From an uncultured Eubacteriales bacterium (GTDB taxonomy: Bacteria > Bacillota > Clostridia > Christensenellales > Aristaeellaceae), in NCBI GenBank assembly GCA_902778055.1, contig CACYWL010000001.1, positions 186,001-250,000 of the forward strand: 64,000 nt of DNA, read 5' to 3'. Both the position numbers and the translations under genes were made by a program. Of this stretch, positions 58,552-64,000 are shown one piece after another; position 1 is the stretch's first letter, and the number at the start of each line of letters is the position of its first letter. The notes below the pieces were generated by a model. The model ran no database searches, was not told the origin of the DNA, and saw only the letters and a list, made by a program, of their open reading frames with translations.

Positions 58552-58863
58552 GTGATCATCATCGACACGGCCAAGGAGCGAAAGCTGACTCTGGCCCCCG
58601 CGACAGAGCAGGAAGCCAGAGAGCAGGAGCTGTACATCCTGATCAGCACCATCAAGGGCGAATGCCCTCTGTACAGAGATTTCGGCATTGCCTCGGATTA
58701 CCTGCACATGCCGACCAACGCGGCCCAGACATCCTTTACCATGGCGGTTACGGAAGCGCTGAAGCGGTATATGCCGGATGTAACGCTGGACAGCATCCGG
58801 TTCAACTTTGAGGACGGGATGCAGGGCATTGCGCATCCGATTCTGGAGGTGAGTGACCTATGA
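58552..58863 (+). CDS. Baseplate wedge protein, gpW/gp25-like
   Basis: A 103-residue protein from GTG 58552, AAAGGAGG upstream. ISTIKGECPLYRDFGIASDYL and a C-terminal EALKRYMPDVTLDSIRFNFEDG match the gp25/lysozyme-like wedge family, which starts sheath assembly on the baseplate. It overlaps gpJ by 4 bases. Confidence 0.85.
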   Translation: MIIIDTAKERKLTLAPATEQEAREQELYILISTIKGECPLYRDFGIASDYLHMPTNAAQTSFTMAVTEALKRYMPDVTLDSIRFNFEDGMQGIAHPILEVSDL

Positions 58864-60314
58864 GCAGAGATACGACTCCGTACATCTTCATCGATGCGGA
58901 CCCGCAGACTCTGGTGGAAACGCTGACCGCGAAGTATGAGAGCATCGCGCAGCGCACCGTGCATCCGGCCAGCCCGGAGAAGCTGTTCATTCAGTGGGTG
59001 GCGGCTACCATGGTTCTGCTGGCAGAGCAGATCAACTTCGCCGGGAACCAGAACATCCCGAGTAAGGCTACCGGCGAAGGACTGGACAATCTGGCGCAGA
59101 TCTTCTATGCGCAAACCCGGCCCCAGGCTACGCCGGCAAAGACCACGCTGCGCTTCACGGTATCGGCCGGGAATTCCGGCTATGCTACGGCGAACATCCG
59201 CTTCTCGGTTTCCCCGGATGAAGACAATGAAATCGTCATCCCTCAGGGAACCAGGATCGCGAACAGCGCCGGAACGCTCATCTTCGTAACAGACGAAGAA
59301 GTGACAGTTCCGGCCGGAGATGCCTTCGCTACGGTCAGCGCCACCTGTACGACCTACGGAACGGCCGGAAACGGGCAGGCTGTCGGAACACTGACCAGAT
59401 GTCTGGACACGATTCCTGGCCTGCGCAGTGTCACAAACACCACGGCCAGCTCCGGAGCAAGAGACTTCTCCATCCTGATCCCGCAGGGCACCCGGGTCAC
59501 GACTTCAGACTCCGCGATTGTCTTTGCAACGGATGAGGATGTGTATGTTCCGGCTGATTCCATCTACGCGGATGTTGCCGCCACCTGCGAGACGGCGGGG
59601 ACCGTTGGCAACGGATACGAGGCCGGGCAGCTTAACACCTGCGTAGACCTGTTTGACTACTACGCCAGCGTGTCCAACATCACGGCGAGTGACAGCGGGA
59701 GCGATACCGCCACGGACGATGAATTCTACGATCTGCTGGTCACCGGGCAGGATGCCTACACTTCTGCCGGAGCCAGAGGCGCGTATGAGTATTACGCCAG
59801 GCGGGTATCGACATCGATCCGGAACGTGGTGGTCAATTCGCCGGAGCCCTGTGTGGTTCACATCTACGCGGTCATGGATGACGGGACACCCGCATCCAGC
59901 GAGATGAAGGCGGCGATCCTTGCGGCTTGCAATGATGAGGATGTCCGGCCTCTGACGGATCAGGTGTCCGTGGAAGATGTGGAGCTGGTCTACTACAACA
60001 TCAATCTGACCTACTACCTGAGCCGGGATTCCACCGAAAGCGCCGCCACCATCGAAGAGAATGTGGCTGCTGCCGTGCAGGAATACATCGCCTGGGAGAG
60101 CGCGAAGGTCGGGAGGGACATCAATCCCTCCAAGCTGAATCAGCTGGTGGTGGCGGCAGGCGCGAAGCGGACCGTCATTCATTCTCCGACCTTCACCGTT
60201 CTGAAGAACGGCACCGTGGACGATCCCACGGTCGCGGATCCGGAGGACTACGTTCCCCAGCTGGCAACTATCGGCACAGTGACCCTCACGAACGGAGGGT
60301 ATGAAGATGAGTAA
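58860..60314 (+). CDS. Baseplate protein J with duplicated module
   Basis: A 484-residue wedge protein. The start ETLTAKYESIAQRTVHPASPEKLFIQWVAATMVLLAEQINFAGNQN and C-terminal half (DDEFYDLLVTGQDAYTSAGARGAYEYYA) match P2 J. An 80-residue beta module beginning VIPQGTRI (about 126) is repeated at ILIPQGTRV (about 206), with TVGNGYEAGQL corresponding to TAGNGQAVGTL. The duplication lengthens J relative to P2 (302 residues). GpW-J-I order is conserved. Confidence 0.9.
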   Translation: MSRDTTPYIFIDADPQTLVETLTAKYESIAQRTVHPASPEKLFIQWVAATMVLLAEQINFAGNQNIPSKATGEGLDNLAQIFYAQTRPQATPAKTTLRFTVSAGNSGYATANIRFSVSPDEDNEIVIPQGTRIANSAGTLIFVTDEEVTVPAGDAFATVSATCTTYGTAGNGQAVGTLTRCLDTIPGLRSVTNTTASSGARDFSILIPQGTRVTTSDSAIVFATDEDVYVPADSIYADVAATCETAGTVGNGYEAGQLNTCVDLFDYYASVSNITASDSGSDTATDDEFYDLLVTGQDAYTSAGARGAYEYYARRVSTSIRNVVVNSPEPCVVHIYAVMDDGTPASSEMKAAILAACNDEDVRPLTDQVSVEDVELVYYNINLTYYLSRDSTESAATIEENVAAAVQEYIAWESAKVGRDINPSKLNQLVVAAGAKRTVIHSPTFTVLKNGTVDDPTVADPEDYVPQLATIGTVTLTNGGYEDE

Positions 60315-61104
60315 GGGAATCACGCAGGAGGCCATGCTGAGCGTCCTGCCGGGTGTTCTGGCCCGGGATGACGGCATGTACAGCCTGGCTCAGCTGATCG
60401 GCTGGATCATCGACAAGGACAGCGGCAAGATCGATTCTCCGGCCATCTTCCAGAACATCGACAGCCTGGATGAAGACCTGCTGGATCTGCTGGCCAAGGA
60501 TTACAAGATTGACTGGTACGATTATGACGGCACCATCGAAACCAAGCGCAATCAGCTGAAAAGCAACTGGTTCGTCCGGAAGAAGATCGGAACAGTCGGC
60601 GCCGTCAAAGCGGCGCTCCGGGATGTATGGCCGGATTCGACCGTGGAGGAATGGTACGAGTACGGCGGCGATCCCGGATACTTCCAAGTTCTTCTAAGCC
60701 TGAACACCGAAGGAACGGTGCCTTTTAATAAAGCTGTCCGGATGGTCGAAGTATTCAAACCTGTTCGGGCGCACATTGACGGGTATCCGATTCTCCGGAT
60801 CCGCTGCGGAATCGTCATCAAGACGAAGAAGAGCGCGAACATTCTGTATCACGTTCCTCAGGCCGGCACGGTTCCGAGAAGATCCACTCACGGAGACAAA
60901 TCCTATGAGGATATCGTCATCCAGACGGAATCTGACGGGCAGGAATATCATGTGCCGGTTACCGGTCAGGTAACCGCCGGAACGTATCCGGATTATTCCA
61001 CCCATGGAGACATGGAAAGCGGAGGCGTGGAAGTGTCCGCAGCTTCTGAATCTGTCGGTTACGGCATCCGGAAATGCGGAACGCCGATCAATTCACTATT
61101 CTGA
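60307..61104 (+). CDS. Tail protein, P2 gpI-like
   Basis: A 265-residue wedge protein. SVLPGVLARDDGMYSLAQLIGWIIDKDSGKIDSPAIFQNIDSLDEDLLDLLAKDYKIDWYD and KKIGTVGAVKAALRDVWPDSTVEEWYEYGGDPGYF are typical of gpI. A C-terminal extension of about 80 residues (from VIKTKKSANI) with paired STHGD motifs is extra. ATG 60307 is better placed after GGAGG than 60301. Overlaps J by 8 bases. Confidence 0.88.
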   Translation: MSKGITQEAMLSVLPGVLARDDGMYSLAQLIGWIIDKDSGKIDSPAIFQNIDSLDEDLLDLLAKDYKIDWYDYDGTIETKRNQLKSNWFVRKKIGTVGAVKAALRDVWPDSTVEEWYEYGGDPGYFQVLLSLNTEGTVPFNKAVRMVEVFKPVRAHIDGYPILRIRCGIVIKTKKSANILYHVPQAGTVPRRSTHGDKSYEDIVIQTESDGQEYHVPVTGQVTAGTYPDYSTHGDMESGGVEVSAASESVGYGIRKCGTPINSLF

Positions 61105-61119
61105 GGGAGGTGATGAGCC

Positions 61120-61425
61120 ATGCTGCAAGCTGCAGCCTTCACGGATCTGCGAAACTATATCACGAAGCGGATCTACAAAGCACAGTATCAGAGAGGCGGC
61201 TCCTGGTACGACACGGCTCTGGTGAGTAAGGAAGTGACCTCGAAGGGCATTGCCCGGATCAAGGTGCAGATTTCTCCCGGAGTTGCCTGCACGATCACCG
61301 GTGTCCGGCTGATCAACACCGACAATCAGGTCTGGGCCACCAAGGCGATCAGCGTTGTGCTGGAAACAGCAGACACGAACCTGCTGCAGTGGTTCGACTT
61401 TGAGATCACGGAGGAGGAAAGCTAA
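61120..61425 (+). CDS. Hypothetical tail or fibre-connecting protein
   Basis: A 101-residue beta-type protein: AAFTDLRNYITKRIYKAQYQRGGSWYDTALVSKEVTSKGIARIKV. It lies between baseplate I and fibre genes, where connector proteins are expected. GAGGTGATGAGCC site; stop overlaps the next ATG. Confidence 0.65.
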   Translation: MLQAAAFTDLRNYITKRIYKAQYQRGGSWYDTALVSKEVTSKGIARIKVQISPGVACTITGVRLINTDNQVWATKAISVVLETADTNLLQWFDFEITEEES

Positions 61426-61949
61426 TGTACAACCGGACGTTTTGGGTAGACGAAACCGATCAGTACGAAAACCGGTACCGGGAAGTAGCCAACGATGACG
61501 GTACGATCACCCACACCAAAGTCACCGGGGAAGTGTATGTTGAGGGCACTCCCCAGAGCGCGAGAAACTTCAACAACCTCGAAGACGGCGTCATGGACGC
61601 GCATGTGGCGCATGCCCTTCTTCTCCAGGCCTTCCGGGAAAAAGGCTGGGAAGACGATGACCGTCTGGATGCCCTGGAGAAGGCCACCGTGCAGGAGACC
61701 GGAACGGTCACCCTGACGAACAGCCAGGAATTCCCGTTCAACAATTCCAAGAAGTCCGTGGCCCTGGCCAACGTGAGAGACAATCTGAACTATGTAGTCG
61801 TGGTGGTCAGCAAGACCGCAGCTGACGGCGGCAACATCGGCGAGATTGAGATCTCCGAGCGGCAGGTCAACGGCTTCAAGATCGCTTTCACCGGCAGCTC
61901 GAAGAGCGTGACGGTAGTCTATGCTGTGATTGGAGGTTACGACAAATGA
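61425..61949 (+). CDS. Phage tail fibre-like protein
   Basis: A 174-residue protein. YNRTFWVDETDQYENRYREV, then TGEVYVEGTPQSARNFNNLEDGVMDAHVAHALL, is a shared start of short fibre or appendage proteins in clostridial myophages. The C-terminal half is beta-rich (NYVVVVVSKT, VTVVYAVIGGY). It probably helps attach the DGR-diversified tip. Confidence 0.7.
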   Translation: MYNRTFWVDETDQYENRYREVANDDGTITHTKVTGEVYVEGTPQSARNFNNLEDGVMDAHVAHALLLQAFREKGWEDDDRLDALEKATVQETGTVTLTNSQEFPFNNSKKSVALANVRDNLNYVVVVVSKTAADGGNIGEIEISERQVNGFKIAFTGSSKSVTVVYAVIGGYDK

Positions 61950-62278
61950 TTATCGTGGAAAAGAATGAAGGCCCGAAGATCGACTACGAGATCCAGAACA
62001 CGGCCACCAAGAAGAAGATCACCTTTGACGATGATCTGACCATCAACCTGGTTAAGCGTGAGGAAGACTGGCCCGTACACATCGATGTCTGCTTCGATGC
62101 TGACGGATGCCTGGTCATCGGTACCGCTGCCGGCCGCGCTTATGTCGCGGAGATCGACATCCCGGCCCGGGAGTACATCTATCCGGAACCCGGCGATGAA
62201 GGCGAAGAGCAGGAGCCCCCGACCCCTGTTCCGCTGGATCTGGACAAAGTCACCCTCAGCCTGTGGGCTGTGGAGTAA
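61946..62278 (+). CDS. Hypothetical tail-tip accessory protein
   Basis: A 110-residue acidic protein starting MIIVEKNEGPKIDYEIQNTA, overlapping the previous stop as ATGA. A Pro/Glu-rich stretch near residue 85-98 separates a short C-terminal strand. It precedes the DGR target gene by 15 bases, so it may be an assembly partner. No family recognised. Confidence 0.6.
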   Translation: MIIVEKNEGPKIDYEIQNTATKKKITFDDDLTINLVKREEDWPVHIDVCFDADGCLVIGTAAGRAYVAEIDIPAREYIYPEPGDEGEEQEPPTPVPLDLDKVTLSLWAVE

Positions 62279-62293
62279 AGGAGGCAACCGAAC

Positions 62294-63367
62294 ATGGCTA
62301 ATTTCGATCTGAGCGCACTTGCGCTGAAAGCAGTCTGCCCCAGCAATGAAATTCTGTATGACGATCAGGGCATGCCATCCGTCATGGTGAAGATCCCGAA
62401 GATGACCTACGCGGAGCTGGGCCTCGGAGATTCCACCGCGACCTTCCCGGCCTTCATCGTGAACGGCACAGAGGTCAACGAGATCTATATTTCCAAGTAT
62501 CAGAACATCGTCATGAACGGCCGCGCCTATTCTCTTCCCGGGCAGGATCCGAAAACCAGCATCAACTTCGATCAGGCTATTGCGGCCTGCTCCGCGAAGG
62601 GCGATGGATGGCATCTGATGACCGCCTTTGAATGGGGCGCTCTGATTGCCTGGTGCGAGAAGAACGGCTTCATTCCGCTGGGCAATAATAACTACGGCAA
62701 GCACAGCTCCGAATCCAACTACAAGGCCCTGCCGGCCACCACGGACGACACGCATTACGCAGTCCGGACGCGGACCGGTACCGGCCCTCTGACCTGGTAT
62801 CATGATCAGACGCTGGACGGCATCGCGGATCTGTGCGGAAACGTCTGGGAGTGGACGGGCGGCATCCGGAGCGTGTACGGCGAGCTGCAGATCCTGGTGA
62901 ACAACAACGCGGCCGATTCCGATCACAGCCAGGGCGCCAGTTCCTCTGAGTGGATGGCCATCAATGCCAGCACTGGCGAACTGGTCACGCCTGATGGATC
63001 CGGAACGACCTCCGGCACGGTGAAGATGGACTGGGTCAGCAGCAAGCTGACTTATTCCACATCGATCACTGACAGCGCTCCCGGAGAACACAACTGCAAC
63101 TTCAGCGTCATCGCATTCGCTTCCGGTATTGGAGATGCTGCGAAGAACCTTCTGATTGCTCTTGGAATGGCTCCGAAGTCCGGAAGCATTATTTCCGGCC
63201 ATCTGTGCTACTTCAACAACGCGCAGGCCGAGCGCTCGTTCATCCGCGGCGGCAACTTCAGCATCTCCGCCAGCGGCTTCGCCTCGTTCTACGGCTACCT
63301 CGCTCGTTCCAGCGCGTTCGGCCACTTCGGGTTCCGCTCCGCTTATATCAAGCTGCCAGCTGCTTAA
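62294..63367 (+). CDS. DGR target: C-type lectin (FGE-sulfatase fold) variable protein
   Basis: A 357-residue receptor-binding candidate. The fold signature is visible: SINFDQAIAACSAKGDGWHLMTAFEWGALIAWC, then DGIADLCGNVWEWTGGIR and the C-terminal SFIRGGNFSISASGFASFYG, GFRSAYIKLPA. The same fold in other DGR targets displays variable residues at the binding face. Nine residues differ from the template-encoded sequence: 317, 322-325, 327, 333, 335 and 336. The rest of the VR (337 to the end) cannot be compared. AAAGGAGG site. It closes the baseplate-fibre operon and is likely the tail tip. Confidence 0.95.
   Translation: MANFDLSALALKAVCPSNEILYDDQGMPSVMVKIPKMTYAELGLGDSTATFPAFIVNGTEVNEIYISKYQNIVMNGRAYSLPGQDPKTSINFDQAIAACSAKGDGWHLMTAFEWGALIAWCEKNGFIPLGNNNYGKHSSESNYKALPATTDDTHYAVRTRTGTGPLTWYHDQTLDGIADLCGNVWEWTGGIRSVYGELQILVNNNAADSDHSQGASSSEWMAINASTGELVTPDGSGTTSGTVKMDWVSSKLTYSTSITDSAPGEHNCNFSVIAFASGIGDAAKNLLIALGMAPKSGSIISGHLCYFNNAQAERSFIRGGNFSISASGFASFYGYLARSSAFGHFGFRSAYIKLPAA
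63232..63302 (+). repeat. DGR variable repeat (VR), comparable part
   Basis: Aligns without gaps with the template repeat at 63930-64000 (offset 698). Ten of 71 positions differ: VR 63243, 63258, 63261, 63264, 63266, 63273, 63290, 63296, 63299 and 63300. Every one is an A in the template and T, G or C here. Homology ends sharply on the left at 63232. The VR probably continues to near the gene end at 63367. Confidence 0.97.
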
Positions 63368-63378
63368 CTGAAAGCTGT

Positions 63379-63541
63379 AATCACCGCGAAAGCGGTGATT
63401 CCCTTCCGCGCGAAGCGCGGAAAATTTTTGAGCCAAAAATTACGTATTTCGTAATTTCCTTCCATGACCCGGAATACTCTTCCGGAACCCCTTGAAAACC
63501 GGTACTTCCTACCGATATACTGCGTTCCGCAGTATATCGGT
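63379..63541. repeat. Tandem hairpin array between VR and avd
   Basis: Six inverted repeats in 163 bases: H1 63379-63400 (9-bp stem, GAAA loop); H2 63404-63422 (8 bp, GAA loop); H3 63423-63441 (8 bp); H4 63437-63457 (8 bp, exclusive with H3); H5 63469-63485 (6 bp); H6 63511-63541 (14 bp, TTC loop). H1 starts 12 bases after the target stop codon and has the stem size and GRNA loop known for the target-recognition hairpin of other DGRs. The others could be extra targets, terminators or RNA structures. Confidence 0.85.
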
Positions 63542-63556
63542 GCAGGAGGTGCTGGG

Positions 63557-63910
63557 ATGGCTACTGAAGACTTCAAGCTTCTGCAGAAGGTGCAGGACAT
63601 GATGGAATACGGCTATCCCATGCTCAACCAGTTTCCGAAAGCGGAGAAGTTCTCCCTGGCGCAGGACATCCGGCATTGCATGAACAATATCCTTGAGCTG
63701 ACCATCACCGAGGATAAGAAGTATACGAAGAAAACCACGCTGGAAAGCCTGGACATCGAAAACGCCAAGCTGCAGATCTATCTCCGCGTAAGCTTTCGGC
63801 TGAAATACATCTCGAAGCACACCTACGGCGTGTGGGAAGAAAAGACGGTCGAAATCGGAAAGATGATCGGAGGCCTGATCAAGTCCATCAGTGGCAGGCC
63901 AAAGTCATAG
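63557..63910 (+). CDS. avd: DGR accessory variability determinant (Avd)
   Basis: A 117-residue basic four-helix-bundle protein. LLQKVQDMMEYGYPMLNQFPKAEKFSLAQDIRHCMNNILEL holds the Avd FPKxEkFxL motif; LESLDIENAKLQIYLRVSF and GVWEEKTVEIGKMIGGLIKS form the later helices. Avd forms a barrel-shaped pentamer that binds the template RNA and reverse transcriptase. ATG 63557 follows AGGAGGT; the frame is open further up but only through the hairpin array. TR begins 19 bases after its stop. Confidence 0.93.
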   Translation: MATEDFKLLQKVQDMMEYGYPMLNQFPKAEKFSLAQDIRHCMNNILELTITEDKKYTKKTTLESLDIENAKLQIYLRVSFRLKYISKHTYGVWEEKTVEIGKMIGGLIKSISGRPKS

Positions 63911-63929
63911 GGTCCAGCTCACGTTTGCG

Positions 63930-64000
63930 GCGCTCGTTCAACCGCGGCGGCAACTACAACAACACCGCCAACGGCTTCGCCTCGTTCAACGGCAACAACG
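63930..64000 (+). repeat. DGR template repeat (TR), cut by the window end
   Basis: The 71 visible bases match the VR except at ten A positions. Codons read in the VR frame are mainly AAC and similar adenine-rich codons (N, Y, N, N, T, N, N, N, N at variable sites), the usual design that gives wide amino-acid choice when A is mutated. Of 18 A present, 10 are changed in the VR. The TR end, its spacer RNA and the reverse transcriptase should follow beyond 64000. Confidence 0.95.

Noticed and set aside
63379..63541. Hairpin array considered as a CRISPR array
   Set aside because: The stems differ in sequence and there is no repeat-spacer pattern or cas gene; the DGR setting explains it better.
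63911..64000. Possible reverse transcriptase start at the window end
   Set aside because: The remaining bases are template repeat; no RT reading frame is inside the window.

Overview
The window joins a chromosomal segment of a GC-rich Bacillota (Clostridia-type) bacterium to most of one prophage. The left 9 kb carries a core gene order known from Firmicutes: a SpoVB/YabM-type flippase, YabN-type MazG, HU, the RqcP/YabO S4 protein, ispD and ispF, preceded by trkA, trkH and a tRNA-Leu. The SpoVB relative and the yabM-yabN-yabO order suggest a sporulating lineage. The prophage-rich content and the protein types fit a gut or rumen clostridium, but species cannot be told from the sequence.

Layout. 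1-9.2 kb: core genes, nearly all on the minus strand. 9.2-14.2 kb: accessory flank with a self-regulated HTH gene and membrane protein, a decayed histidine kinase end, two truncated gene ends facing each other, three unrecognised genes, a GNAT acetyltransferase and a frameshifted small ORF. 14.2-17.4 kb: prophage left end and lysogeny module (large serine integrase, secreted protein, repressor and Cro-like gene around divergent promoters with matching palindromes). 17.4-28.3 kb: early and replication genes (Sak4-like ATPase, PD-(D/E)XK nuclease, NinB-like and HNH proteins, SSB, replication initiator with an origin-like repeat cluster, helicase loader, DnaB, ParB-like protein, methyltransferase-like protein, RusA). 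28.3-35.0 kb: a run of small, often cysteine-rich early genes plus a MazG pyrophosphohydrolase. 35.3-39.5 kb: a membrane protein followed by two PAPS-reductase-like/ParB-like (IbrA/IbrB-type) gene pairs. 39.5-48 kb: lambda-type packaging and head genes. 48-62.3 kb: P2-type contractile tail and baseplate genes, including a programmed frameshift and a hub-spike fusion. 62.3-64 kb: a diversity-generating retroelement (DGR).

The most notable system is the DGR at the right edge. The last tail-operon gene (62294-63367) encodes a C-type-lectin/FGE-sulfatase-fold target whose 3' end is the variable repeat. It is followed by a tandem hairpin array, an avd gene, and a template repeat cut off by the window end. 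Over the 71 aligned bases, variable and template repeats differ at 10 positions and all 10 are adenines in the template; the other 53 non-adenine positions are identical. This is the signature of adenine-directed mutagenic retrohoming. The reverse transcriptase is not in the window and should lie just beyond it. By analogy with Bordetella phage BPP-1, the system probably diversifies the tip of the contractile tail to change receptor binding.

The lysis genes, right attachment site and reverse transcriptase are not in the window.
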